This document shows, piece after piece, positions 7,652 through 16,257 of a stretch of DNA of 64,000 nt (positions are counted from its first letter, which is position 1; the number at the start of each line of letters is the position of its first letter). The notes under the pieces were generated by a model. It did not search any database. It had not been told where the DNA came from and worked only from the letters and a program-made list of their open reading frames with translations. Source of the stretch: an uncultured Clostridia bacterium. Lineage in GTDB: Bacteria; Bacillota; Clostridia; Oscillospirales; Acutalibacteraceae. The stretch lies in the NCBI GenBank assembly GCA_944384985.1, contig CALWVM010000003.1, positions 62,001 through 126,000 of the forward strand, read 5' to 3'. The position numbers were made by a program, and so were the translations under genes.

Positions 7652-8827
7652 TTATTCCGCCGGGTACACGTCGAGCGAGATCTCTTCGACCGTCTGCCCG
7701 TCGCTTGTTACGATCTCAAAACCATTATAAACGTCGTTGTCGTCGCCCCAAGAAACGGTGGCGTATCCACTGTCCCCGGTATAGGTGCTTTCCGGTTCGC
7801 CGAATTTCTCACGGAACGCATTGAGATCATACGCGTCGCCTACCTTGACGTTCTGCGGGAACACAATATCCGCTACGGGATCGCCCCAGCCGGCATCTAC
7901 AGCTACACCGACCACAAGGCTTTCCTGCACGGAAACCGTTGCCGCGCCGCTGTTGAAGCAGCGAATATCCATTTCCTGCCCGGCGGCGTTTTCCGCCGAC
8001 ATTAAATAGGTATATTCATATTCTGCAAGCTGTCCCGCCAGATTCTCCGAATCTTCCAGCACATAGCCGGTCTTTTGTGTGAATTCGCTGTAGGTGCAGG
8101 GCAGGCTGATCTCTACATCGTCAATGACGACCGTCATATTCTGCCAGTCCAAAGCAGAGGTGTTCTGCGAATTCGTATCAGGCGTAAATGCAGGAGTTGC
8201 ATCGTCCTGCAAAACAAGACCGGGATCCGCATAATCTTCCAACGCGCGCATGCCGACGGCGAATGAAACAATAAACATAACAATGGATAAAACGATCCCA
8301 ACAATAAATCCGGCAAGCGCACATTTCCCCATGGATTTTGCCCGAATGGGTTTATCCTTCTTCGTTGTCAGATAAATGATCAAGCCGATTACCGGGAAGA
8401 AAAAGCTCAAAACGTTCAGACCGACGGATTTCTTGTCATCGGCTGCCGGCGCGTAGCCAGGCGCAGGCTGCCCATATGCATACGGCTGCCCTGCAGGCGG
8501 CGTATACGGCTGTGCGTAAGGCTGCCCCGCGGGCGGTGTAAAGCCCGGCTGTCCCTGCGGCGGGGTGTTCGGCTGTGCGGGCTGTGCCGCATTGGGTGCG
8601 GTAGCATTTGCGTTATCCGCATTGGGTGCCGTGGCATTCGCGCTGTCCGCATTCGATGCGGCGTCCGGCACAGGGACTTCCGGCGTGGAAGCCGCTTCCG
8701 GTGCAGCAGCCTCCGGTGCAGAGGCTTCCGACGCGTTTACATCCTCGGCCTGTGCCTGAGGCTCCTGATACCCACAATTCGGGCACACATTCCCTTGCAT
8801 TTCCGTCCCACAATTTCTGCAAAACAT
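7652..8827 (-). CDS. zinc-ribbon membrane protein with Pro/Ala-rich linker
   Basis: A 391-residue protein. Residues 3-20 form a zinc ribbon (CRNCGTEMQGNVCPNCGYQ). A low-complexity linker follows, rich in Ala, Pro and Asn with repeated ATAPNADNAN and PPAGQPYAQPYT units (about residues 25-125). Two hydrophobic segments (VGLNVLSFFFPVIGLIIYLT and ALAGFIVGIVLSIVMFIVSF) come next, then a C-terminal domain of about 190 residues. Topology is most likely cytoplasmic zinc ribbon and extracytoplasmic C-terminal domain. The C-terminal domain is not recognised. The ATG has AAAGGGGA upstream. Confidence 0.8.
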   Translation of the reverse strand: MFCRNCGTEMQGNVCPNCGYQEPQAQAEDVNASEASAPEAAAPEAASTPEVPVPDAASNADSANATAPNADNANATAPNAAQPAQPNTPPQGQPGFTPPAGQPYAQPYTPPAGQPYAYGQPAPGYAPAADDKKSVGLNVLSFFFPVIGLIIYLTTKKDKPIRAKSMGKCALAGFIVGIVLSIVMFIVSFAVGMRALEDYADPGLVLQDDATPAFTPDTNSQNTSALDWQNMTVVIDDVEISLPCTYSEFTQKTGYVLEDSENLAGQLAEYEYTYLMSAENAAGQEMDIRCFNSGAATVSVQESLVVGVAVDAGWGDPVADIVFPQNVKVGDAYDLNAFREKFGEPESTYTGDSGYATVSWGDDNDVYNGFEIVTSDGQTVEEISLDVYPAE

Positions 8828-9010
8828 GAAAAATCCCCTTTCTGTTTTGTAACTTTGCTTTGTATTTTTTCGGTAGGCAGAGCGTCGGAAAACCGCCCCT
8901 CCGCCGTTTTAACACACCGGATTTTATCTTTCTATGCTTATGCCACCCTTCCGCACGGCATGTGCAGTCTGCGGCGCATTTTACGGATAAAATACGGAAT
9001 CGGTAAACAC

Positions 9011-9040
9011 AGTATAGCACAGCGCCTTCCTCCTTGTCCA
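9011..9040 (-). promoter_or_regulatory. probable promoter of the zinc-ribbon gene
   Basis: Minus strand TGGACA (9035-9040), 18-base spacer, TATACT (9011-9016). It leaves a leader of about 180 bases in which I see no clear regulatory fold. Confidence 0.6.
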
Positions 9041-9109
9041 GCGTGCTATAAATAATCCGGCATATTTTTGTAATTTTTTGTTATTGTGTACAAAATTCAA
9101 GCATTTTTC

Positions 9110-9138
9110 TTGACACAGGGCAAGGCTTGCAGTATACT
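9110..9138 (+). promoter_or_regulatory. promoter of the Fur-family regulator operon
   Basis: TTGACA (9110-9115), 17-base spacer, TATACT (9133-9138). The operator at 9151-9175 lies across the expected start of transcription. Confidence 0.8.
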
Positions 9139-9150
9139 ATCCCCATTCTA

Positions 9151-9175
9151 TTTGAAAATGGTTTTCATTTTCAAA
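9151..9175 (+). promoter_or_regulatory. Fur-family operator (perfect inverted repeat)
   Basis: TTTGAAAATG (9151-9160) and CATTTTCAAA (9166-9175) form a perfect 10-bp inverted repeat with a 5-base centre, of the size and AT-rich type bound by Fur, Zur and PerR proteins. Its position just after the -10 box and before the regulator gene suggests autoregulation by metal-loaded repressor. Confidence 0.75.
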
Positions 9176-9199
9176 TATGGAAAAGGATGTGCACCGGGA

Positions 9200-9613
9200 A
9201 TGCCGTACAAAACGAAACAAAGCGAATCCATTGAACGCCTGCTGTGGGAAAATCGCGCGCGGCACCTGACGGCGGAAGAACTGTACCGTCTTTTGCGGGA
9301 AGCGGGGGTTTCCATCGGGCAGACGACCGTTTACCGCCATCTCGATAAGCTGTGCGCAGACGGCACGGTGCGCAAATTCCTCGGCGGGGACGGCGGGGCG
9401 TGCTATCAGCTTGCACAGGGCGGCGACGCCTGCCGCGCGCATTACCACCTGAAATGCACGGCGTGCGGCAAGCTCATCCATGCGCAGTGCGCGTATCTCG
9501 ACACGCTTTCTGCGCACATTCAAAAGGAACACGGATTTTTGGTAGACGGCTCGAAAACCGTATTGTACGGGCTTTGCTCGGATTGCGCGAAGAAGGAGGG
9601 AAAGGCCACATGA
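9200..9613 (+). CDS. Fur-family metalloregulator (Zur/Fur type)
   Basis: A 137-residue DNA-binding protein with a winged-helix N-terminal half (HLTAEELYRLLREAG, QTTVYRHLDKL) and a metal/dimerisation half (HYHLKCTACGKLIH, then CSDC near the C-terminus), giving the two CxxC structural zinc pairs. Which metal it senses cannot be decided from the motifs. Its stop overlaps the next start as ATGA, so it is translationally coupled to a permease with a His/Cys-rich loop; metal homeostasis is therefore the likely role. No strong ribosome site lies next to the ATG; AAAAGGA is 13 bases upstream. Confidence 0.88.
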   Translation: MPYKTKQSESIERLLWENRARHLTAEELYRLLREAGVSIGQTTVYRHLDKLCADGTVRKFLGGDGGACYQLAQGGDACRAHYHLKCTACGKLIHAQCAYLDTLSAHIQKEHGFLVDGSKTVLYGLCSDCAKKEGKAT

Positions 9614-10506
9614 CGCACACGCACGAAAGCTTAGACGCGTTTTCCGCAAGCGGGCTTTTGCACATTTTGGAGGACGCGCTTTTAGACACCTTAAAGGTCC
9701 TTCCCTTTTTATTTGCGGCGTTTTTGCTGCTGGAATTTTTGGAAAAGCACGCGGGCGAAAAAATGAACCGTTTCTTTTTGCGCGCAGGACGTGCGGGCCC
9801 ACTCGTCGGCGCGGCGCTCGGCTGCGTGCCGCAGTGCGGTTTTTCCGTGTTGAGCGCGAACCTGTATGCCGGCGGCGTCATTTCACGCGGCACGCTGTTG
9901 GCGGTGTTCCTTTCGACTTCGGACGAGGCGGTCTTGCTGCTCGCCGCACAGCCGCAGCGATACATGGATATCCTGTATTTGCTGCTGACGAAAGTGATCG
10001 TGGCGGTCCTTTTCGGCTATGTGGTGGATTTTTTTGCGCGCCGCCGCGCAAAGCAGGCCCCCACCCCGCAAATCCACGATATTTGCGACCATGAGCACTG
10101 CGGCTGTCACGACCACAAGGGAATTTTTGTACCCGCGTTGCTGCACACCGTCAAAATTTTCGCTTTCCTGTTTGCCGTCACGGCGGTGTTGAGCTTCGCC
10201 GTTGCAGCGCTCGGCACGGAGCGCATCTCCCGGCTTTTGCTGACAGACTCTTTCTTCCAGCCGTTTTTAGCGGCTGTTGTGGGGCTTATCCCGAACTGCG
10301 CGGCATCCGTGCTGCTCACGCAGCTTTATTTGGAAGGCGCTTTGAGCTTCGGTTCGGTCATCGCGGGGCTTTGCACGGGCGCCGGCGCAGGGCTTCTCGT
10401 CCTGTTCCGCGAGAACCGCCGGTCGAAAGACAACCTTTTGAATGTAGGGCTGCTGTATTTGGCTGCTGTCGCAACGGGTGTCATTTTACAGGCCTTCGGG
10501 GCATAA
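9610..10506 (+). CDS. putative 10-TM heavy-metal/manganese exporter (ArsP_2-like permease)
   Basis: A 298-residue membrane protein. Two related signature segments, GCVPQCGFSVLSANLYAGG (near residue 80) and GLIPNCAASVLLTQLYLEG (near residue 230), show an internal duplication typical of the ArsP/YraQ-like permeases. Between the halves is a metal-binding loop HDICDHEHCGCHDHKG. About ten membrane segments can be counted. It begins within the stop of the Fur-type gene (ATGA) behind GGAGG, so both are one operon. The family is annotated as a putative metal exporter; the substrate is not established. Confidence 0.8.
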   Translation: MTHTHESLDAFSASGLLHILEDALLDTLKVLPFLFAAFLLLEFLEKHAGEKMNRFFLRAGRAGPLVGAALGCVPQCGFSVLSANLYAGGVISRGTLLAVFLSTSDEAVLLLAAQPQRYMDILYLLLTKVIVAVLFGYVVDFFARRRAKQAPTPQIHDICDHEHCGCHDHKGIFVPALLHTVKIFAFLFAVTAVLSFAVAALGTERISRLLLTDSFFQPFLAAVVGLIPNCAASVLLTQLYLEGALSFGSVIAGLCTGAGAGLLVLFRENRRSKDNLLNVGLLYLAAVATGVILQAFGA

Positions 10507-10611
10507 GCGTAGAAGCCTGTACCTACGCGCGGTATGCGGTTTCCCGTTTTGCAGGCGTGGAGGACTGCCCCTACGCGCGATAAATAAAGGCATATAAAAC
10601 AACTAAAGCGA

Positions 10612-10911
10612 CACTCCGCAGCGGATACTGCGGGGTGCGTTTTTCGTTTTTCCGCGTAAAGTTTCCGCGCCGCTACGCGGCACGGCAGAGAACCCCCGGC
10701 GAGGGTTCTCCGGATGAAACAGTCCACAGGACTGTTTCATCTCCTCTCCTGCGCTTTTTAGGAGAAAAGATTTCGCGCCCCGCAGGGCGCGATCAAAGGC
10801 GCCGCCTTTGGAATCCGCGATTTTTTGTAAAAAATCGAGTAAAACTTTTATATTCGTTCTAACGCGGCTTTTGAGAAACGCACCCCGCGGCGGATGGCTG
10901 CGGGGTGCGTT
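10612..10911. repeat. palindrome-rich intergenic block flanked by two related terminator hairpins
   Basis: Within the 427 bases between the permease and the Dabb gene I find consecutive perfect hairpins: 10688-10710 (GAGAACCC/GGGTTCTC), 10713-10741 (13 bp, GATGAAACAGTCC), 10773-10792 (TCGCGCCC/GGGCGCGA), 10794-10810 (CAAAGGC/GCCTTTG) and 10818-10837 (CGATTTTTT/AAAAAATCG). They lie between two similar hairpins, 10612-10637 and 10877-10911, sharing the words GCGGAT and CTGCGGGGTGCGTT. The outer two can act as terminators for the permease and for the opposing operon. No gene is supported here. Confidence 0.85.
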
Positions 10912-10933
10912 AATTGCCCATATGATGTTTTGT

Positions 10934-11245
10934 TCAATCCGCCGGTTTGGTGATATCCACGGCCGCGCGGCCCTCGGTCACTTTGGCGACAAAAGCGGCG
11001 ACTTTTTGGTGCGCCGGGTGCGTTTTATACGCCTCGAGCGCGTCGCCGTCGCGGACGGTGACTTGCAGCATCGCATCGAAGTTGCGGCCGCATTCGACTT
11101 CGTTTTCATAAAAATGCAGTTCGTCGAGCACGGGCACCACGCCGACGAGGTTTTCAAGCCCTGTGCGCACGGTCGCGATATTTTCCGCTTTGGTATGTCC
11201 CTCGGCGTTTTCTTTAAATTTCCACATTACGGTATGCAGCAGCAT
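10934..11245 (-). CDS. Dabb-domain (stress-responsive A/B barrel) protein
   Basis: A 103-residue ferredoxin-like dimeric barrel protein. The start MLLHTVMWKFKE and the later YKTHPAHQKVAAFV are family hallmarks. Dabb proteins are small cytoplasmic proteins, often of unknown substrate. AAGGAG lies 7 bases before the ATG. It is the last gene of the ddl-DUF1934-argS operon, 16 bases after the argS stop, and is followed by the 12-bp hairpin at 10877-10911. Confidence 0.9.
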   Translation of the reverse strand: MLLHTVMWKFKENAEGHTKAENIATVRTGLENLVGVVPVLDELHFYENEVECGRNFDAMLQVTVRDGDALEAYKTHPAHQKVAAFVAKVTEGRAAVDITKPAD

Positions 11246-11261
11246 AAGCGTACTCCTTTTC

Positions 11262-13004
11262 TCACATGCTTTCGGGCACGGTGATCTTAAACATGGTCAA
11301 AACGTTTGTCAGCGCCTGTTTGACCGCGAGACACAGGTTCAAGCGCGCCTGCATGAGGGATTCGTCCTCAACAGCGATCTTCTGGGCGTTGTAATATTTG
11401 TGGAAGAGCGTCGCAAGCCCCACCGCATAGCGCGTGATGCCCGCGGGGTCGAGATCCTTTGCCGCCTGCTCGATCTCGCCGGTCAAAGATGCCAGATGCC
11501 GGATAAGCTCGTGCTCTTCGGGGGTTTGCAGCTGCAAGAGCTCTTCGCGCGTGCATTGGCGCGGGGAAACGCCCTCGGCGGCAAGCTTTTTGAGGATGCT
11601 GCAAATGCGCGCGTGCGCATATTGGCAATAGTACACGGGATTTTGCGCATTCTGGCTTACGGCAAGCCCCAAATCGAAGTCGATGGTCGAGCCGGGCTCG
11701 CGCATATTGAAAAAGAAGCGCGCCGCGTCCACGGGGACTTCGTCGAGCAGGTCGGTAAGCGTCACGGCGTTGCCGGTGCGCTTGGACATGCGGACGGGTT
11801 CGCCGTCCTTCATCAAATTGACAAGCTGCATGAGCACGACCTGCAAGCGGCTACCGTCAAGCCCGATCGCATCGAGCGCGCCCTGCATGCGGGCAACGTG
11901 GCCGTGATGGTCCGCGCCCCAGACGTCGATCGCGCTTGAAAAGCCGCGGTCCACAAGCTTGTTTTTATGGTATGCGATATCCGCCGCAAAATAGGTCGGG
12001 TTGCCGTTCTGGCGGATGAGCACGTCGTCCTTGAGTTCCAGCTTTTCGATCTGTTCAGGCGTTTTGCCCTGTTTTTGCAGCCGCTCGGTCTGCACTTCAA
12101 TATTCTTATACCAAAGCGCGCCGTCTTTTTCATAGGTCTTGCCCTTTTCGGTCAGCTCGTCCACAACCGCCCGGATCGCGCCTTTATGCAGCTCGCTTTC
12201 GCGGAACCACACGTCGTACTTTATGCGGTATTTCGAAAGCGTATCCTGCATATTCTGAATATTCTTCGGCAGCGCAAAGTCCACAAGCGCCTTGCGGCGT
12301 TCGGCTTCGGACCTGTCCAGATAGGTGTCGCCGTACTGCGCGGCGAATTCCTTCGCGCGTTCGGTGATGTCCGCACCGTGGTAGCTGTCCTCCGGCAGCT
12401 CGACCGCGTCCTCCCCCTTGAAAAGCTGCTGATAACGGATATCGAGCGACAGCCCGAATTTTTCGATCTGGTTGCCCGCGTCGTTGATATAAAATTCCCG
12501 CGTCACATCGTAGCCCGCCGCTTCGAGCACCGCCGCCAGGCAGTCGCCCAAAGCGCCGCCGCGTGCGTTGCCCATGTGCATAGGCCCTGTGGGGTTTGCC
12601 GAGACGAACTCCACATTGACGCGTTCGCCGCGGCCCATATCGCTCTTGCCGTAATCCGCACCGCTCGTGAGCACGTCCTGCACAATATCCGCATAAAAGC
12701 CGTCGTTCAAGCGGAAATTGATAAAGCCCGCACCTGCCACGGTGCAAGAAGCAAAGGCGCTGCCGGTGAGATCCATATGCGCCTCCACCGCCTGCGCAAT
12801 TTTAACGGGTGCCATCCGGAAGGCGCGCGCGCCTGCAAAGGCGACGTTGGTTGCGTAGTCGCCATTCGCGCGGTCCTGCGGGATCTCGACAATAAATCCG
12901 GGCAGCTCTGCGGCGGGCAGCTCGCCTGCGGCAATCGCCTCGCCTAAGGCGTCTAAAATCCTTGTATGCAAATCCTTTTCAATCTCTTTGACCAGTTTCG
13001 ACAT
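11262..13004 (-). CDS. argS: arginine-tRNA ligase
   Basis: Charges tRNA-Arg with arginine. The 580 residues are full length for a class I ArgRS. The HIGH-type signature is HMGNARGG within NPTGPMHMGNARGGALGD near residue 120, and the KMSKS-type motif is RMSKRTGN near residue 400. The C-terminal helical DALR anticodon domain ends at PESM. The start overlaps the upstream DUF1934 gene by 26 bases. Confidence 0.97.
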   Translation of the reverse strand: MSKLVKEIEKDLHTRILDALGEAIAAGELPAAELPGFIVEIPQDRANGDYATNVAFAGARAFRMAPVKIAQAVEAHMDLTGSAFASCTVAGAGFINFRLNDGFYADIVQDVLTSGADYGKSDMGRGERVNVEFVSANPTGPMHMGNARGGALGDCLAAVLEAAGYDVTREFYINDAGNQIEKFGLSLDIRYQQLFKGEDAVELPEDSYHGADITERAKEFAAQYGDTYLDRSEAERRKALVDFALPKNIQNMQDTLSKYRIKYDVWFRESELHKGAIRAVVDELTEKGKTYEKDGALWYKNIEVQTERLQKQGKTPEQIEKLELKDDVLIRQNGNPTYFAADIAYHKNKLVDRGFSSAIDVWGADHHGHVARMQGALDAIGLDGSRLQVVLMQLVNLMKDGEPVRMSKRTGNAVTLTDLLDEVPVDAARFFFNMREPGSTIDFDLGLAVSQNAQNPVYYCQYAHARICSILKKLAAEGVSPRQCTREELLQLQTPEEHELIRHLASLTGEIEQAAKDLDPAGITRYAVGLATLFHKYYNAQKIAVEDESLMQARLNLCLAVKQALTNVLTMFKITVPESM

Positions 13005-13458
13005 CGTTTTCTCCTGTTGTTTCTTCTTTTTCCGACGGCCGTACCGTCAACGTCATATGGTGGTGGATCGCGGGCTGCGACGGGAACTCCAGCGTATAGG
13101 AAAAGCGCAGCGTGCCGCCGGCAGGCGTCAGCCGGTTCTCCACGGATTCCGTGCGGATAGCGAGCGCAATCACGCCATACGGCGTTTCATATGCCGTTTT
13201 GTGCACCGTGCCCGCTTCAAAATGCATCGCACTGCGCACGCCGCCGCTGCGCGTCACAAGCACGCGGTCTTTTCCGATGGTCTGCACCGTGGTGCGCGTG
13301 GATATGCCGCCGTCCTTGTGCGTGTAGGTCACCCGAAACCCGTCCGGCGTTTCCAAAAGCATCCCGGCCGCGTGCTGCTCCATGGTGTCGTGCGCGCCGT
13401 CCATATGCTGGACGGCATGCACATGGATCTTGGCGCGGCGCGCTCGTTTTTCGCTCAT
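12979..13458 (-). CDS. DUF1934 (YwiB-like) beta-barrel protein
   Basis: A 159-residue protein resembling the lipocalin-like DUF1934/YwiB family, which often lies beside argS in Bacillota. Visible features are YTHKDGGISTRTTVQTIGKDRVLVTRSG and YGVIALAIRTESVENRLTPAGG-type strands. The ATG at 13456-13458 overlaps the ddl stop as ATGA, and the 3' end overlaps argS by 26 bases, so translation of the three genes is coupled. The function is not known. Confidence 0.8.
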   Translation of the reverse strand: MSEKRARRAKIHVHAVQHMDGAHDTMEQHAAGMLLETPDGFRVTYTHKDGGISTRTTVQTIGKDRVLVTRSGGVRSAMHFEAGTVHKTAYETPYGVIALAIRTESVENRLTPAGGTLRFSYTLEFPSQPAIHHHMTLTVRPSEKEETTGENDVETGQRD

Positions 13459-14519
13459 CGCTGTTCGAGCGCGAGCTTGAACAGGCGGTCCAGAAGCTTC
13501 GGGTACGGCACGCCGCTCTGTTCCATAAGTTTCGCGTACATACTGATGGAGGTAAAGCCCGGGATGGTGTTGATCTCGTTGAACAGCACGCGGCCGGTAT
13601 CCTTCTGATAGAAGAAGTCCACGCGCGCCATCCCCCGGCACCCGAGCAGCGCGAACACGCGCAGCGCCGTCGCACGGATCTCCTCCTGCGCGGCGGGCGG
13701 GATCTGCGCGGGGATCTGCAAAACGCTGCCTTCGTCTATGTACTTTGCCTCGTAATCATAAAATTCCTTGCAGGGCACGATCCCGCCGACAACGGATACC
13801 ATGGGCGCTTCGTTGCCGAGCACCGCACACTCGACCTCAAGCGGGTTTTCCACAGCCGCCTCAAGCACCAGTTTCCGGTCGTGCGCAAATGCCGTCTTGA
13901 TCGCTTCGGGCAGGTCTTCTTCCCGGTTCACTTTGGAGATCCCGCGCGAAGAACCCGCGTTAGCGGGCTTGACGAACAACGGCAGAGAAAGCGTTTCCAC
14001 TGCGCGTGCGCAAAACGCCGCTTCGTCTTTTTGATATTCGGTTGCTGTAACTGTCAGCCATTTTGTCTGCGGAATCCCGACGGTATCCGCCAAAAGGTTC
14101 GTGACCGCCTTATCCATGCACATCGCGGACGCAAGCACGCCGCAGCCCACGCACGGGATCCCTGCAAGCTCCAAAAGGCCTTGTACGGTGCCGTCCTCGC
14201 CGTTCTTGCCGTGCAGCACGGGAAACGCCACGTCAACGGGGATGCGCTCAACGCCCGTCTCGCGGAACACGAGCACGCCGCCGTTTTCACGGTCGGGCGA
14301 GAGCGCCGCGGGGGTGCATTTGCCGCTTTCGACCCAGCGGTCTTTCGGGAGATCCGCCGTGTCGCCTTCGTAGAAAAGCCACGCACCGGCTTTGGTAATA
14401 CCGAGCAGCAGGACGTCGTATTTGTCCCGCGGGATATGCTCGACGACCGACTGCGCCGACACGCAAGAAACATCGTGCTCGCTGGAAACACCGCCGAACA
14501 GGATCAGAGTTTTCGTCAT
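13455..14519 (-). CDS. ddl: D-alanine-D-alanine ligase
   Basis: Joins two D-Ala for peptidoglycan pentapeptide, using ATP. The 354-residue ATP-grasp enzyme shows LFGGVSSEHDVS at the N-terminus, PVLHGKNGEDGTVQGLLEL, FVKPANAGSSRGISK and VLFNEINTIPGFTSISMY (metal and D-Ala site). The start at 14519 has GAGGTGA just upstream, whereas the frame open further upstream crosses the promoter. It is the first gene of the operon. The Tyr/Phe residue that separates D-Ala from D-Lac specificity was not resolved. Confidence 0.96.
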   Translation of the reverse strand: MTKTLILFGGVSSEHDVSCVSAQSVVEHIPRDKYDVLLLGITKAGAWLFYEGDTADLPKDRWVESGKCTPAALSPDRENGGVLVFRETGVERIPVDVAFPVLHGKNGEDGTVQGLLELAGIPCVGCGVLASAMCMDKAVTNLLADTVGIPQTKWLTVTATEYQKDEAAFCARAVETLSLPLFVKPANAGSSRGISKVNREEDLPEAIKTAFAHDRKLVLEAAVENPLEVECAVLGNEAPMVSVVGGIVPCKEFYDYEAKYIDEGSVLQIPAQIPPAAQEEIRATALRVFALLGCRGMARVDFFYQKDTGRVLFNEINTIPGFTSISMYAKLMEQSGVPYPKLLDRLFKLALEQR

Positions 14520-14553
14520 CTCGTTCACCTCAAGGTTATACATATACAGATTA

Positions 14554-14582
14554 ACTATACCATATGCCCGGTTTTTTCGCAA
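14554..14582 (-). promoter_or_regulatory. promoter of the ddl operon
   Basis: Minus strand TTGCGA (14577-14582), 17-base spacer, TATAGT (14554-14559). Confidence 0.65.
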
Positions 14583-14601
14583 TCGGAATTGCAAAAAAAT
14601 A

Positions 14602-14630
14602 ATGACAAACCGCATATTCTGTGGTACAAT
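14602..14630 (+). promoter_or_regulatory. promoter of the 302-residue hypothetical gene
   Basis: ATGACA (14602-14607), 17-base spacer, TACAAT (14625-14630), 36 bases before the start codon and back to back with the ddl promoter. Confidence 0.65.
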
Positions 14631-14666
14631 AAAATGCAATTCTAAAACGATAAGGCAGGTAAGGCT

Positions 14667-15575
14667 ATGCTTACTTTTGACGACGCAGTGTCCATGGTGC
14701 TGCACGGCACGGCGCAGACCTTAGAAAGCAACGGGTTTTCGGCCGTCGTGCCCGAGGGCACGAAAAAGGGCGAACGCCCGATACAGACCGACGGCGACAC
14801 GAAGTATATTGATTTTGAAGGCGGCAAGGGCAAAATCCGCTTTGCCTTTTCCGGCAGCCAGGCGGTGCTTTCGTTTGCGTCCGTCGCCGAAAACGGCGAA
14901 GAAGAAGAGCTCAAGAAGGCTTCCACCAACTACTTTGATCCCGAAAGCTTCGACGAGCGCGACATCAAGTCGCTTTGCAACGAATTCAACGACACGATCA
15001 ACGCAAAATTCGCAAAGGCCAAGGCAAAGGCAAAATCCACAAAAATGCCCACGCCCGTTTCGCGTTCCGCTGCCAAAAGCGGTTCGCAAAGCTACGACGG
15101 CAACACGCTCGCCAACCGGCTGGTCGCCATGTACCCCGATCTCAAAGAACCGTACCATGAAAATTACGAGCGGTACGGCGAGTTCCTGGCGGAAGAATTC
15201 TTTACCGAATACGGCACAAAGCGCATCATCGGCACCATCCGCGAGGGGAACAAACAATCCTGCAACAAGCTGTTCCGCATCCTCAACGACATCTATGAAA
15301 ACGGCTCGAACGACACGCAGAGCCTCATTGCCGTGACTATCCTCGGCGAGATGCACAACGACCCGCAGCTTTTGGAGACGGCGAAGGAATATATGTGTGA
15401 GGATATGAGCGAGACGGTGGTGCTCGTCAACAAATACCTGGCTTCTTCCGCGGGCAAGCGCGCACAGAAGAAACTGCTTGATCCCCCGCCGTACAAGCCC
15501 AAAAAGCAGAAAAAGCCCAGCGCGTTCGCGCAGGCGCTCGCGGGCGGCGGGCAGGGTATGCCCCCCACCATGTAA
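14667..15575 (+). CDS. conserved-looking cytoplasmic protein, function unknown
   Basis: A 302-residue soluble protein that I do not recognise. The N-terminal half (to about residue 100) is a small alpha/beta region with a DGDTKYIDFEGGKGKIRFAF beta stretch. A Lys/Ala-rich linker (AKAKAKAKSTKMP) follows at about 115-130. The second half is helical (YERYGEFLAEEFFTEYGTKR, ITIRE-like and RILNDIYENG), and a basic Pro/Lys tail (PPPYKPKKQKKP) ends at MPPTM. No signal peptide or membrane segment. It has its own promoter and terminator, so it is monocistronic. The ribosome site (AAGG) is weak. Confidence 0.7.
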   Translation: MLTFDDAVSMVLHGTAQTLESNGFSAVVPEGTKKGERPIQTDGDTKYIDFEGGKGKIRFAFSGSQAVLSFASVAENGEEEELKKASTNYFDPESFDERDIKSLCNEFNDTINAKFAKAKAKAKSTKMPTPVSRSAAKSGSQSYDGNTLANRLVAMYPDLKEPYHENYERYGEFLAEEFFTEYGTKRIIGTIREGNKQSCNKLFRILNDIYENGSNDTQSLIAVTILGEMHNDPQLLETAKEYMCEDMSETVVLVNKYLASSAGKRAQKKLLDPPPYKPKKQKKPSAFAQALAGGGQGMPPTM

Positions 15576-15582
15576 TATTTTG

Positions 15583-15612
15583 GGACGCTCTTAAAAAGGG
15601 CGTCCTTTTTTT
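15583..15612 (+). terminator. intrinsic terminator after the 302-residue gene
   Basis: GGACGCTC (15583-15590) pairs with GGGCGTCC (15598-15605), allowing a G-T pair, and a run of seven T follows. Confidence 0.9.
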
Positions 15613-15717
15613 GTCTTTGCATTCGGAAAAATTTTTCTAAAATCCTGCAACACTTTGGCGCATAACGCAGTCTGTTTTTATGAAAGGGCTTTGAAAAAAA
15701 ACAAAGGGGGCGTTTGT

Positions 15718-16257
15718 ATGGAATCTACTGCCGCGGCACTGCTTTTGCGCGCGAAATCGGCGGACGCCGAGGCGTTCGGCGCGCTTTACGCGCTGTATGC
15801 CAAGGAGCTTTACGCCTATGCGCTCGCCGTTCTGCGGAACCCCCACGACGCCGAAGACGCTGTGCAGGAGGCCTGCGTGCGCGTGTACCGTTCCACTCGC
15901 AATGTGCGAAACCCCGAACGATTCAAAGCCTATTTTTTCAAAACCCTTTCCAATACCGTAAAAACACTTGCGCGAAAGCGGGCGCTGACCGTCGCGTCCG
16001 GCGAGATCGAGCCGACTGTGCCTGACAGCACCGACGGCGTACATACCGCAGAATTGCGCGCCGATCTGCAAAATGCACTCGCCGCCTTAAAAGACGACGA
16101 ACGGCAGGTGGTGCTGCTTTCCGCCATAGCGGGGCTGCGCTCTGCGGAGATCGCCGAAGCTTTGGGGCTGACGGCGGGTGCGGTGCGCTCCAAGCTCTCG
16201 CGCGCACTTCGCAAAATGCGGCCTTTCCTTGCAGAATCCGGGAGGGAATCCGAATGA
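15718..16257 (+). CDS. ECF-type RNA polymerase sigma factor
   Basis: A 179-residue sigma-70-family protein with region 2 (ALYALYAKELYAYALAVL, then DAEDAVQEACVRVYRS) and region 4 (LSAIAGLRSAEIAEALGL, then VRSKLSRALRKM). The ATG at 15718 has AAAGGGGG at 15702-15709. The stop overlaps the next gene as ATGA, placing the membrane beta-propeller protein as its direct partner and probable antagonist. I did not find a convincing ECF-type promoter upstream. Confidence 0.92.
   Translation: MESTAAALLLRAKSADAEAFGALYALYAKELYAYALAVLRNPHDAEDAVQEACVRVYRSTRNVRNPERFKAYFFKTLSNTVKTLARKRALTVASGEIEPTVPDSTDGVHTAELRADLQNALAALKDDERQVVLLSAIAGLRSAEIAEALGLTAGAVRSKLSRALRKMRPFLAESGRESE

Noticed and set aside
15640-15690. 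An ECF-type self-promoter (TGCAAC near 15646) ahead of the sigma gene
   Set aside because: The -35-like word is present but no CGTC/CGTA-type -10 stands at the right distance.
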